From assembly GCA_937907585.1 (NCBI GenBank), contig CALCVH010000057.1, forward strand, positions 1 through 21,260: a stretch of 21,260 bases of DNA, written 5' to 3'. Shown one piece after another: positions 1 through 8,868 of the stretch. The translations under genes were made by a program, and so were the position numbers. The stretch comes from an uncultured Bacillota bacterium (GTDB taxonomy: Bacteria; Bacillota_I; Bacilli_A; Izemoplasmatales; UBA1188). The number at the start of each line of letters is the position of its first letter. Within the stretch, counting starts at the first letter, position 1. The notes under the pieces are model-generated. The model did not search any database. It was not told the origin of the DNA and worked only from the letters and a program-made list of their open reading frames with translations.

Positions 1-2
1 GT

Positions 3-2264
3 ACAAATGAAACTATTGTAAGAGAATATTTAAAAAAAGATTATACATACTATAGAAACTTCGTATTAGATAATGATGATTTAAAGAGACATAACTATCT
101 ATTCTTTGATTCAATAGATACAATCGCTGATATCTATATTAATGATTTTCTAGTATTTAAAAATATGGATATGCATCTAAGGGAAAGAGTGCTTATTGAT
201 AATTCAATTTTAAAAATTGAGAACACCATTAGAATTGAATTAAAATCAGCTCTAAACTACGTTAGAAATAGTAGTGATGAATATCAATTTATTACACTTG
301 GCGAATCTGAATTAAAATCACCAGTATTAAGAAAAGCTCATTATATGTTTGGATGGGATTGGGGACCTAACCTACCTGATTTAGGAATATATGGAGATAT
401 CTATATCGAATCAACTGATATGGGTTATTTAGATTCATTTAGGCATGCTGAAGTATTTAATGATAATTTAGATGAATGTAAATTATTAATTAAATTAGAT
501 GTTGTTAAGTATGGAGATATAGAGTCCATAGTAGAAGTTATTGGATTTGGATATAGTGAAATATTAAATTCAAGTGGTGATTCCTTTGAATTTAATATTA
601 AGAATCCAAGAAAATGGTATCCATCAGGTTATGGTGAACAAGCTTTATATAATTTAAAAATAACTTTAACTAATGGAATAGAAAAGAAAGAATATTCATA
701 TAAAATAGGTTTAAGAAAAATAGATGTAGATGATTCTTTAGATGAATATGGTAAGAGATTAACAATCTATTGTAACAATATACCAATCTATCTAAAAGGA
801 TCTGACTATATTCCTATGGATAATATAATCCCAAGAGTCACAAATGAGAATATCTATAAATTGCTTAAGCTAGCGAAAGATTTTAATCATAACGTTATAA
901 GAGTGTGGGGTGGTGGATATTATCCAACTGATTATTTCTATGAATGTTGTGATGAGTTAGGATTGCTTGTATTCCAAGATTTAATGTTCGCATGCGCTTT
1001 ATATGATTGTAATAATATAGAATTTAAGGATTTAATAATTAAAGAAACTAATGATGTATTAAAGAGAATAAGACATCATGCGTCTATTATGTTAATATGC
1101 GGAAATAATGAAAATGAAACTGCGATAGAAAACTGGAATCCACCAAAGATAGAATACGCAAAAGAAATGTATGTAATTCAATATCACGATATATTAGAAC
1201 CAATCGTAAAGAATAATAGTGATTTCTATTATTTAGAATCTTCTCCAACATCAGGTAAGGGTAGATTTAATGGTTCAAATGATTATAATTATATGGATAT
1301 GCATTACTGGGATGTGTGGCATGGTTATAAACCATTTACTGAATATAAAACAATATATCCAAGATTGTTAAGTGAATTTGGATGTCAATCATTCACTATA
1401 ATGGATACAATTAAGAAATATGCATTAAATGAAGAAGATTATGACATATTTTCTAAGGTTATGATGCATCATCAGAAGAATAGAACTTGTAATGATAAGA
1501 TTTTAGGATATGTTAATTCTTTATATAATGAACCTAAGAATTTTGAATCATTAGTTTATCTATCAATGTTATCACAGGCTGAAGGAATAAAGATGTGCGT
1601 TGAACATTTAAGAAATAATAGACCTAGATGTCACGGAGTCCTTTACTGGCAGATTAATGACTGTTGGCCTGGACAATCATGGAGTTCAATAGATTATTAT
1701 TTCAATTTAAAAGCTCTACATTATTATTCTAAGAAGTTCTATAATGAATCATTAGTTATCATAAATAAAGTTAATGATAAATTTATAGTTTCAGTATCTA
1801 ATGATTCATTAATAGATAAGGATTATAAATTAAGATGCAGCATATATAAAAATGATGGTTCATTACTATCTACAATTAATAAAGATATTAATGTATTAAA
1901 AGAATCAAGAAAAGATGTATATGAATTTGATGATTTCTATGATGATGATAATAGAAAGAACACATTAATATATGTTGAACTATATTGTGAAACCCTAAAA
2001 GTAAGTGATAATTACTATATAGACGTGCTTCCAAAAGACTTTGAATTAATTAAGCCTAATATAGATGTAGAAATAATAGATGAATATCATCTAAAGATTA
2101 AAACTGATGTGTATACAAAAAACATCTATATTGAAAATCATATGGATGGAAGCGTATTATCTGATAATTATTTTGATTTGATAAATGGAATAGAAAAAGT
2201 CATTACATTCGATAAGAAAATTGATTTAAAAACACTAGATATAACTAGTTTAATTGACTATTAG
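3..2264 (+). CDS. Beta-mannosidase, glycoside hydrolase family 2 (5' end missing)
   Basis: The reading frame is open from base 3, so the gene starts before the window; 753 residues are visible. Bacterial GH2 beta-mannosidases run to about 800-850 residues, so probably only a few dozen are lost. The family releases terminal beta-linked mannose from mannan or N-glycan oligosaccharides with retention of configuration. The N-terminal jelly-roll domain shows the IDTIADIYIND signature (bases 114-146). The barrel has KGSDYIPMD, VIRVWGGGYY and the acid/base motif GNNENE (1101-1118), the nucleophile motif SEFGCQS (Glu at 1374-1376) and YWQINDCWPGQSW. The two catalytic glutamates are 88 residues apart, close to the roughly 90 known in characterised members. 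A beta-sandwich-like C-terminal region of about 180 residues follows. Whether it has a signal peptide cannot be seen. It has fewer alanines than the housekeeping genes and no functional link with gmk downstream. The family call is firm; the exact substrate is inferred. Confidence 0.93.
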   Translation, partial: TNETIVREYLKKDYTYYRNFVLDNDDLKRHNYLFFDSIDTIADIYINDFLVFKNMDMHLRERVLIDNSILKIENTIRIELKSALNYVRNSSDEYQFITLGESELKSPVLRKAHYMFGWDWGPNLPDLGIYGDIYIESTDMGYLDSFRHAEVFNDNLDECKLLIKLDVVKYGDIESIVEVIGFGYSEILNSSGDSFEFNIKNPRKWYPSGYGEQALYNLKITLTNGIEKKEYSYKIGLRKIDVDDSLDEYGKRLTIYCNNIPIYLKGSDYIPMDNIIPRVTNENIYKLLKLAKDFNHNVIRVWGGGYYPTDYFYECCDELGLLVFQDLMFACALYDCNNIEFKDLIIKETNDVLKRIRHHASIMLICGNNENETAIENWNPPKIEYAKEMYVIQYHDILEPIVKNNSDFYYLESSPTSGKGRFNGSNDYNYMDMHYWDVWHGYKPFTEYKTIYPRLLSEFGCQSFTIMDTIKKYALNEEDYDIFSKVMMHHQKNRTCNDKILGYVNSLYNEPKNFESLVYLSMLSQAEGIKMCVEHLRNNRPRCHGVLYWQINDCWPGQSWSSIDYYFNLKALHYYSKKFYNESLVIINKVNDKFIVSVSNDSLIDKDYKLRCSIYKNDGSLLSTINKDINVLKESRKDVYEFDDFYDDDNRKNTLIYVELYCETLKVSDNYYIDVLPKDFELIKPNIDVEIIDEYHLKIKTDVYTKNIYIENHMDGSVLSDNYFDLINGIEKVITFDKKIDLKTLDITSLIDY

Positions 2265-2266
2265 TA

Positions 2267-2345
2267 CTAAATAAATGGGTAAAACAATACTTTTATACTA
2301 AAAATATTGTAAAAAATATAATTTTGTTTTCCCCCATTTATTTAG
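2267..2345. repeat. Long inverted repeat between the mannosidase gene and gmk
   Basis: The arm ctaaataaatggg (2267-2279) is the perfect reverse complement of 2333-2345. After one asymmetric internal position (t against cc) pairing resumes with aaaacaa (2281-2287) against ttgtttt (2324-2330), giving 20 paired positions around a 36-nt loop. No T-run follows the right arm, so it is a poor intrinsic terminator. The right arm lies where the -35 region of the gmk promoter should be. It could be an operator, a transcript 3'-end structure for the mannosidase mRNA, or both. The repeat is seen; the role is unknown. Confidence 0.7.
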
Positions 2346-2348
2346 ATA

Positions 2349-2357
2349 TGTTATAAT
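2349..2357 (+). promoter_or_regulatory. Extended -10 promoter of gmk-rpoZ
   Basis: TGt-TATAAT is a perfect extended -10 element. It sits in a second, smaller dyad: tagatat (2343-2349) and atatcta (2356-2362). No good -35 hexamer is visible at 16-18 bp upstream, which is tolerated with an extended -10. Transcription would begin near 2364, giving a leader of only about 12 nt that contains the SD gagg at 2367-2370. Confidence 0.7.
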
Positions 2358-2376
2358 ATCTAAAACGAGGTAAGGC

Positions 2377-3003
2377 ATGAAACTTAATGAAAGAGGATTA
2401 CTAGTTGTTATAAGCGGGCCTTCAGGTGTTGGAAAGGGCACAGTTAGAAAAGCATTATTTGAAAAGCGTGGCCATAATTACACATTCTCTATCTCAATGA
2501 CCACAAGGAAGATGAGAGAAGGAGAAGTTGAAGGTAAAGATTACTACTTTGTATCAAAAGAATATTTTGAAGAAAAGATTAAGAGTGGCTCTTTCTTAGA
2601 GTACAATTATTTCTGCGGAAATTATTATGGGACACCACTCGACAAGGTTGAAGAAGCTTTAGATTCTGGTAAAGAACTAATTCTTGAAATCGATGTTAAT
2701 GGTTGTCAACAAGTAAAAGAAAAGATGCCTGATGCGGTAACTATATTCATCGTTCCACCTACTAAACAAGCTTTATATGATAGACTTAAAGGTAGAGGAA
2801 CTGAATCAGAATATAAGATAAGCGAAAGAATCGCTAAAGCTGATAAAGAATTTAAACTCGCATACATGTATGATTATATTGTTGTTAATGATGAGGTTAA
2901 AAACGCCGCTGATAGAATTACAGCTATTATTCGTGCTGAACATGCGAAAACAAAGAGAAGTTTACACAAGTATTATGAAATGTTAGGAGATATAGAAAAA
3001 TGA
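2377..3003 (+). CDS. gmk: Guanylate kinase
   Basis: Phosphorylates GMP (and dGMP) to GDP with ATP, an essential step of purine nucleotide supply and of (p)ppGpp homeostasis, in the cytosol. The 208-residue length is normal for the family. Walker A is GPSGVGKGT (residues 14-22); the GMP-binding stretch S-x-TTR-x2-R-x-GE-x2-G-x-DYYF covers about 40-58; LEIDVNG is the usual LEIDVxG strand; and RGTESEYKISER is the lid with its conserved arginines. The SD gagg ends six bases before the ATG. Its TGA stop overlaps the rpoZ start (ATGA), so the two are translationally coupled, as in many Firmicutes. The conserved upstream partners seen in Bacillus (yicC, remA) are replaced by the mannosidase gene, so the gene has its own promoter here. 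Confidence 0.98.
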   Translation: MKLNERGLLVVISGPSGVGKGTVRKALFEKRGHNYTFSISMTTRKMREGEVEGKDYYFVSKEYFEEKIKSGSFLEYNYFCGNYYGTPLDKVEEALDSGKELILEIDVNGCQQVKEKMPDAVTIFIVPPTKQALYDRLKGRGTESEYKISERIAKADKEFKLAYMYDYIVVNDEVKNAADRITAIIRAEHAKTKRSLHKYYEMLGDIEK

Positions 3004-3311
3004 GCACTAAAGAAAACCCAGATGGATTAAGATATCCATCAATTGATGAATTATTAACCAAAATCGATTCTAAGTATAAACTTGCATATACTGCCGCAAA
3101 AAGAGCGAAGATCATCGACGCTGAAGGTCATTCTTCATTAGAAGATGAAGGCGGAAATAAATGTTATACATCTGTAGGAAAAGCTTTAGAAGAAATCCAA
3201 GCTGATAAGATTCAAGTAGAATTTAAAGATACTGCAGAAGATGCATTAACTCATCAAAACACTTTTGGCACATCTGAAATTTCTGCGGAAAGTGAAGATC
3301 AAGATTATTAG
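3000..3311 (+). CDS. rpoZ: DNA-directed RNA polymerase omega subunit
   Basis: Small subunit that helps fold and assemble the beta-prime subunit of RNA polymerase. The signature is YPSIDELLTKIDSKYKLAYT-AAKRA (residues 12-36), followed by the VGKALEEIQADKI helix (57-69), matching the usual KPVGIALEEIAAGKI. At 103 residues it is longer than the roughly 67 of Bacillus: there is an N-terminal extension of about 11 residues, an acidic insert after the first helices and an acidic C-terminal tail of about 30 residues (many D/E, ending SEDQDY). The start overlaps the gmk stop by 4 nt and has its own SD (aggag, 2985-2989). It is the last gene of the transcript, followed directly by a hairpin terminator. 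The omega identity rests on the N-terminal motif and on the gmk-rpoZ pairing. Confidence 0.93.
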   Translation: MSTKENPDGLRYPSIDELLTKIDSKYKLAYTAAKRAKIIDAEGHSSLEDEGGNKCYTSVGKALEEIQADKIQVEFKDTAEDALTHQNTFGTSEISAESEDQDY

Positions 3312-3323
3312 TATTATATAAAT

Positions 3324-3347
3324 AGCGCACAATTTAGTGTGCTTTTT
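3324..3347 (+). terminator. Intrinsic terminator of gmk-rpoZ
   Basis: The 7-bp stem agcgcac / gtgtgct has one G-U pair and a six-base loop (aattta), and runs straight into ttttt. It lies 12 nt after the rpoZ stop codon. Confidence 0.88.
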
Positions 3348-3463
3348 ATATGCGATTTTTTAATATTTCTATATGATTTTATTGTTTTTTTGATAACCAA
3401 TAATAATAGAATAAAAAAGTATTTAATTTTTATAAAATATAGAAATTAAATAAGGGTTTCTTA

Positions 3464-3472
3464 TGATATAAT
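3464..3472 (+). promoter_or_regulatory. Extended -10 promoter of polC
   Basis: TGa-TATAAT is a perfect extended -10 with no convincing -35. It lies 67 bp before the polC start, implying a leader of about 60 nt. A 10-bp AT-only inverted repeat (3420-3429 / 3443-3452) lies just upstream. The SD aaggggg is at 3526-3532, seven bases before the ATG. The rest of the 228-bp gap is T-rich with nothing else recognisable. Confidence 0.65.
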
Positions 3473-3539
3473 ATTGTCAAACACAATCAAATTATATTGG
3501 AAGTAAAATCTATTTAATAATATGTAAGGGGGAAGTGGA

Positions 3540-6500
3540 ATGCAGAATTTATTAAAACTTTTTAACTACGTCAATAATGATTTATGTGAAAAATTAGAAC
3601 TTCAAAAAATCATTTTAAATAAAGATGAAGGTAAATTGATCGCGAAAATCGATGGTAAAAATCCACTTACTATTGCGGAAATGGAAGAATTATTATCTGT
3701 TTTTGATAAGCCATTACCTATGGTTAGTTCTTTTGATTATGAATTTAATTTCTATTCATATAATGAACAAGAAGTTTATGATTACTATACATTAATCATT
3801 CAAAAATTATCTAAATCAAATTCTAAACTTATCCCTGCTTTATTATATAAATTATCTTATAAAGAAGATGGAGTATTATCTATTTCAGTTCCAGAAAAAG
3901 ATGTTAGTTTTGTAAGCTATCATGATGAAATAATAGATTATTTTAATAAGCTTGGTTTTAAAGGATTAGATATAAAAATTAAAGTTGTTCAAGACGCTAA
4001 AGAAGATATATCTGAAGTCATAAAAGAAGAAAATAGAATTGCGATAGATAAAGCGATGAAAATTCTTCAAAAAGATAATGAATATATTCAACTAAAACCT
4101 GATAAAGAATTAGTTGGTAAACCTCTTAAATTATCAGATTTCCCTTTAAATGAAGAACAATTCTATAACTTTAAAAATACTGAGAAGAGTTGGACTTTCA
4201 TCGTTCAAGGTATAGTCACTTTCTTTGATGATGAATCGTTAGATAAAAAAGATACAGTAAAATTCATCATTTATGATGGTGAATCATATATTTACTGTAC
4301 GACTAGAAGGCTAAATACTAAAGATGAATCTAGATTTTATGGACATATTGAAGTTGGTATGCATGTAATTGCGCAAATATTCCCAACTTTAAATAATTAT
4401 ACAGGCGAAACATCAGCTCATATAGTCAACATCAAATATTCTCAGGTAAAGAAGAAAGTTACTACAAGAGTAGATGATGAAGAAGTTAAAAGAGTTGAGC
4501 TCCATCTCCACTCAAAGATGAGTGGACAGGATGGTGTTCCTGATATGGCTGATTACATCCAAGCGGCTGAAATATTTGGGATGAACGGTATAGCGATTAC
4601 TGACCATGCGAGTGTTCAGTCATTCCATGACCTACATGAATACGCTAAAAAACATCCTAATTTTAAACCAATATATGGTGTTGAATTAGATTTTATTGAT
4701 CAAGACGAAATAGAGATAGCGTATAACTCACAAGATATCGATCTTGAAGATGCGACCTATACAGTATTCGATTTAGAAACTACTGGTTTCTCAGTTAACT
4801 ATGAAAGAATTATAGAAGTATCTGCGGTTAAAGTACATAAGGGCGTTAAGGTTGGAGAGTTTTCGGAATTAGTTAATCCTGAAAAGAACATTCCTCCATC
4901 AGTATCTATATTAACTGGTATATCTAATGCGGATGTGAAGAACGCTCCAAGCAGAAAAGAAGTCCTAACTAGATTCACTAAATTTATTGAAGGAACTATT
5001 CTTGTAGCGCATAACGCTGACTTCGATATTTCTCAATTTAATAAAAACCTAAAAGATTTAGGAATTGTTCATCCAGATTATCCAGTAATAGATACACTTA
5101 TGTTAGCGAAAGCTTTAATACCTGGAAGAAGAAGTTACGGTCTAGAAGGCTTAACTAAATATTATAAAGTTAGATTAGATAATCACCATAGAGCTTTAGC
5201 CGATTCAACAGCGACTATGGAAATCTTCTTACATATGTTAGAAGAATCTAAGAAGTTAGGAGTTAAGCTTCATTCTGATTTTAATAAGATATTACTTGAT
5301 AGTAATGAATCATTTAAATATCCTATTCCTAAACATATAAACTTGATCGCTCAAACTCAACAAGGCTTAATTAATCTATATCATATATTATCTATCGCAT
5401 CTACTGATTACTGTGTAAGAGAGCCTCTTTTAACTAAAGAAGTTCTTGAAAAATATAGGGAAGGTATACTCGTTGGATCTGGATGTAGAAATTCATATTT
5501 CTATGATAAGGCGTTTAGAAAAACTGATGAGGATATGGAAAGTATAATCGATATGTATGACTATATTGAAGTACAGCCTCAAAATACCTTCGAATATATG
5601 AAACATCACTATGATAACCATGTATATTGTTATCAGGATACAGTTAAGAGAATAATTAATATTGCGAAAAAACATAATATACCTGTTGTTGCGACAGGAG
5701 ACTGTCATCAGATAAATAAAGAAGATACAATCTATAGAGATATTTTGATCAATACTGAAAAAGTAGGTGGTGGTTGGCACTATCTTCATCACGAGCGTGA
5801 AATACCATCAGAATACTTTATGACTACTAGAGAAATGCTTGATCAATTCTCATTCTTAGGTGACGCTTTAGCTTATGAAATAGTTGTAGAAAATACAAAT
5901 AAAATAAGAGATATGATTGATGACGTTAAAGCCTTTACTGATACTCCATATCCACCTGCGGATAACTTCATGGAAGATTATGGAATTCCTTCAGCTGAAG
6001 AATACGTCAATACTCAGTGCTATACTAAAGCGAAAGAATTATATGGAGATTTACTTCCACAAATTGTTAAAGATAGAGTAGAAAAAGAATTAAAGAATAT
6101 AAACGATAATAAATTCTCTACTATCTATTTAATTTCACAAAGACTAGTCTATAAATCTAGGAGTGATGGATACGTTGTTGGTAGCCGTGGATCTGTAGGT
6201 TCGTCATTCGTTGCGCACTTACTAGACATTACTGAAGTAAATTCACTTCCACCACACTATAGATGTCCTCACTGTCATTTCTCTTCATTTAAGATGTTAC
6301 CAGAAGAGAAGAAACTATATGGCGTTAGAGTTGATGAAGAAGCTCTTCAACCAATTCTTGAAAGTGTCCTAACAGGATTTGACTTACCTGAAAAAGATTG
6401 TCCAGTTTGTGGAACTAGACTTGTAAGAGATGGACAAGATATCCCATTTGAAACATTCTTAGGTGTTCCTGAAGATCCTAAAACACCTGATATTGACTTA

Positions 6501-8024
6501 AATTTCTCTGGTGAAAACCAATCTCAAATCCATGATTATATAAGAGAATTATTCGGATATAATAAAGCGTTTAGAGCGGGAACAATTTTAACCGCTAAGG
6601 ATAAGACATCTTATGCAATCGTAAAAGATTATTTCGCTTTCGATAATGAAAGAAGAGTTGCATCAGGTCTTGATTCAATCGAACATACTAAAGCTGAAAT
6701 AGAATCTCTTTCATATCAGATTACTGGATCAAAAAGATCTTCATCTCAACATCCAGGTGGTATCGTTGTAGTTCCAAAAGATCATGAAATATATGAAGTA
6801 ACTCCAGTTCAATTCCCTGGTGATTCAAAAGATAGATCATGGATGACTACCCATTTTGATTATCACTCTTTTGAAAAGAACCTATTTAAACTTGATGTAT
6901 TAGGTCATGATGATCCAACTGTTATTAGATACTTAATGACTTATGTACATAAATATCCTGAACTATTCCCATTCGATGATGCGTTAAATATACCAGTAAG
7001 TGACCACAATCTATTCTTACTAATGAACAATACTAAAATTATAGGTTGTACGCCACAGGATATCTTATCTAATGTTGCGACATATGGTATATCTGAATTT
7101 GGTACACCATTTGTAAGAGGATTACTTGAAAAAGCTAAACCTACAACATTCGCAGAATTAATTAAAGTATCAGGTTTATCACATGGTACTAACGTGTGGA
7201 ATGATAACGCTGAATCATTAATTAGTGGTACCGCTAAAGATTTAGGTAAGACTTTACCAAAGATTGAATTTAAAGATATTATAGGTTGTCGTGATGATAT
7301 CATGACTGACTTAATCACATTCGGTGTTCCTGCGCCACTCGCATTTAAGATAATGGAATTCGTAAGAAAAGGAAAACCATCTAAAGACGAGAAGAAATGG
7401 GCTGAATATGTAGAAGAATTAAATAAATATCCAAAGGTACCTAGATGGTATATTTGGAGCTGTACTAGAATAAAATACATGTTCCCTAAAGCGCACGCTA
7501 CCGCATACGTTGTTATGGCGTTACGTATTGCGTGGTTCAAACTATATAGACCTATATTCTTCTATAGCGCAGTACTATCTAAAAAGATGGTTGCGTGGGA
7601 TGTTGATACATTCATCCAGGGAACTGGCGCTATAAGAAGTGAACTTGAAGCTTTAAAGATAAAACCACAAGCTGAAAGAAAACCAAAAGATGAAAACTTG
7701 ATTACCACATTAGAATTAGCTCTTGAGATGTGTGTAAGAGGAATGAAGTTCTTAAATGTAGATTTATATAAATCAGAAGCTGTAGATTTTAAAGTATCTG
7801 ATGATAAGAATGGATTATATATTCCATTCGCTGCGATAGATGGATTAGGAGCTGAAGTTGCGAAATCTATTATTGAAGCGAGAGAGGTTGCGCCATTTAA
7901 GACAAAAGCTGACTTTAGGAGTCGTACTAAAGTCTCAACAACTATATTTAATAGATTAGAAGAACTAGGTGTATTTGGTGATCTACCAAACGATAACCAG
8001 ATGTCTTTTGATTTAGGATTATAA
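3540..8024 (+). CDS. polC: DNA polymerase III subunit alpha, PolC type
   Basis: The replicative DNA polymerase of low-GC Gram-positives, with its own 3'-5' proofreading. In order: an N-terminal domain (1-215), an OB fold (about 220-300), a split PHP domain with HLH at 322-324 and ITDH following, and a DEDDh exonuclease inserted in the PHP domain with D411/E413 (DLETTG), D496 (HNADFD), H550 and D555. GSRGSVGSS (881-889) is the triphosphate-binding segment, and PDIDLNFSG carries the catalytic D984 and D986; fingers and duplex-binding domains follow. All catalytic residues are present. A four-cysteine element (C909, C912, C954, C957) matches the family, but the spacing between its halves is about 20 residues longer than I recall for Bacillus PolC. 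At 1494 residues it is slightly longer than the usual 1440 or so. It has its own promoter and a close downstream partner one base after its stop. Confidence 0.98.
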   Translation: MQNLLKLFNYVNNDLCEKLELQKIILNKDEGKLIAKIDGKNPLTIAEMEELLSVFDKPLPMVSSFDYEFNFYSYNEQEVYDYYTLIIQKLSKSNSKLIPALLYKLSYKEDGVLSISVPEKDVSFVSYHDEIIDYFNKLGFKGLDIKIKVVQDAKEDISEVIKEENRIAIDKAMKILQKDNEYIQLKPDKELVGKPLKLSDFPLNEEQFYNFKNTEKSWTFIVQGIVTFFDDESLDKKDTVKFIIYDGESYIYCTTRRLNTKDESRFYGHIEVGMHVIAQIFPTLNNYTGETSAHIVNIKYSQVKKKVTTRVDDEEVKRVELHLHSKMSGQDGVPDMADYIQAAEIFGMNGIAITDHASVQSFHDLHEYAKKHPNFKPIYGVELDFIDQDEIEIAYNSQDIDLEDATYTVFDLETTGFSVNYERIIEVSAVKVHKGVKVGEFSELVNPEKNIPPSVSILTGISNADVKNAPSRKEVLTRFTKFIEGTILVAHNADFDISQFNKNLKDLGIVHPDYPVIDTLMLAKALIPGRRSYGLEGLTKYYKVRLDNHHRALADSTATMEIFLHMLEESKKLGVKLHSDFNKILLDSNESFKYPIPKHINLIAQTQQGLINLYHILSIASTDYCVREPLLTKEVLEKYREGILVGSGCRNSYFYDKAFRKTDEDMESIIDMYDYIEVQPQNTFEYMKHHYDNHVYCYQDTVKRIINIAKKHNIPVVATGDCHQINKEDTIYRDILINTEKVGGGWHYLHHEREIPSEYFMTTREMLDQFSFLGDALAYEIVVENTNKIRDMIDDVKAFTDTPYPPADNFMEDYGIPSAEEYVNTQCYTKAKELYGDLLPQIVKDRVEKELKNINDNKFSTIYLISQRLVYKSRSDGYVVGSRGSVGSSFVAHLLDITEVNSLPPHYRCPHCHFSSFKMLPEEKKLYGVRVDEEALQPILESVLTGFDLPEKDCPVCGTRLVRDGQDIPFETFLGVPEDPKTPDIDLNFSGENQSQIHDYIRELFGYNKAFRAGTILTAKDKTSYAIVKDYFAFDNERRVASGLDSIEHTKAEIESLSYQITGSKRSSSQHPGGIVVVPKDHEIYEVTPVQFPGDSKDRSWMTTHFDYHSFEKNLFKLDVLGHDDPTVIRYLMTYVHKYPELFPFDDALNIPVSDHNLFLLMNNTKIIGCTPQDILSNVATYGISEFGTPFVRGLLEKAKPTTFAELIKVSGLSHGTNVWNDNAESLISGTAKDLGKTLPKIEFKDIIGCRDDIMTDLITFGVPAPLAFKIMEFVRKGKPSKDEKKWAEYVEELNKYPKVPRWYIWSCTRIKYMFPKAHATAYVVMALRIAWFKLYRPIFFYSAVLSKKMVAWDVDTFIQGTGAIRSELEALKIKPQAERKPKDENLITTLELALEMCVRGMKFLNVDLYKSEAVDFKVSDDKNGLYIPFAAIDGLGAEVAKSIIEAREVAPFKTKADFRSRTKVSTTIFNRLEELGVFGDLPNDNQMSFDLGL

Positions 8025-8025
8025 A

Positions 8026-8778
8026 ATGAACGTAATAAATCCTTTATACGTTAGAGCTTATAATAGCGATAGATGTAGTAATAATTATATACTAAAGAAA
8101 GATGTAGATAGATATTCACTATATCTTTCTTTTACTTGCTTAATATCTTTTTCGCTATTTATGTTTCTATCTAGATTATTAAATAATACTATACTTTTAA
8201 TAAGTTTTATTTCATCGTTAATTTTGATGGTCACTACATACTTGCTATTATTAAATTATTATAAGAATGTTTTTCTTGGACTCGCTTATATTATTACGCT
8301 CAGTATATTTTTATCTACCTTATCAAATTATTTATTCAATATGTTAGATACTATATATTCAATGAATACATTAATAGATAACCCATATAGAACTGTATTT
8401 TTAAATATTCCTATTTCAATAATTCTATGCAGTATCTTATTTGAAATATTAAATATTCTAGATGCGTTTTTAGTTAATCATTTCTATATTAAATATTTAA
8501 TCTACCTAGCGTTTATAATATTTTTATCTGTCTTTGGAAATTATCTTGTATATAGAATATACTCTATTCATAATCTATTAATGAATACTTTACTTAGCTT
8601 ATTTATAGGGGCGTATTATGGATTATTTTTGTTAATCTATACTGAAGAATCTAGAAGAATCATCGAAGAAGGAATAAATAAAGAATTTCTATTATCTTTA
8701 TCTATCCTTAAATCTACTCTTTTAATAAATATTATTTATGAATCGATAAATAGCTTAATTAAGCCTAAAAAACGATAA
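8026..8778 (+). CDS. Uncharacterised multi-pass membrane protein
   Basis: I do not recognise the family. The 250-residue protein is rich in Leu, Ile, Ser, Tyr and Asn, and hydrophobic segments lie at about 31-49, 56-76, 83-104, 124-144, 155-175 and 184-205, so about six membrane passes. A polar N-terminus of 30 residues and a basic C-terminus (ending KPKKR) suggest that both ends face the cytosol. A charged, possibly amphipathic helix (about 207-245) follows the last pass. No signal-peptidase site, metal motif or transporter signature is visible. The ATG is one base after the polC stop, so translation is probably coupled and the gene sits in the polC transcript. No clear terminator follows before the T-box promoter. 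The length, coupling and clean membrane pattern argue for a real gene; the function is unknown. Confidence 0.8.
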   Translation: MNVINPLYVRAYNSDRCSNNYILKKDVDRYSLYLSFTCLISFSLFMFLSRLLNNTILLISFISSLILMVTTYLLLLNYYKNVFLGLAYIITLSIFLSTLSNYLFNMLDTIYSMNTLIDNPYRTVFLNIPISIILCSILFEILNILDAFLVNHFYIKYLIYLAFIIFLSVFGNYLVYRIYSIHNLLMNTLLSLFIGAYYGLFLLIYTEESRRIIEEGINKEFLLSLSILKSTLLINIIYESINSLIKPKKR

Positions 8779-8826
8779 ATTTTATTAATTATAATAAAAA
8801 ATATTTTAATGTTAAAAAAATAACAC

Positions 8827-8854
8827 TTGAAAAGTTTTTGTGATTATATATAAT
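8827..8854 (+). promoter_or_regulatory. Promoter of the Phe T-box operon
   Basis: The -35 TTGAAA (8827-8832) and -10 TATAAT (8849-8854) are 16 bp apart. Transcription would start near 8861, just before T-box stem I. Unlike the other promoters here it has a recognisable -35 and no TG extension. The surroundings are alternating T and A, so the -10 could shift by a few bases. The 48 bases between the membrane-protein stop and this promoter are almost pure A/T with no stable hairpin. Confidence 0.7.
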
Positions 8855-8868
8855 ATTATATATAAACT

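Noticed and set aside
2361..2369. The 9-mer taaaacgag shared by the gmk leader and the fakA leader (17896-17904)
   Set aside because: It sits at different distances from the two -10 boxes and is part A-run, part SD, so it is probably chance.
3420..3452. 10-bp inverted repeat upstream of the polC promoter
   Set aside because: The arms are A/T only in an A/T-rich stretch, so chance is likely; noted with the promoter only.
6941..7540. A 199-codon open frame on the minus strand inside polC
   Set aside because: It lies wholly opposite a conserved part of PolC, has no SD or promoter and no recognisable protein features; it reflects codon bias of the plus strand.
8844..8863. Alternating T/A repeat before the T-box
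   Set aside because: Explained by the -10 region of an A/T-rich promoter; no sign of a true tandem repeat array.
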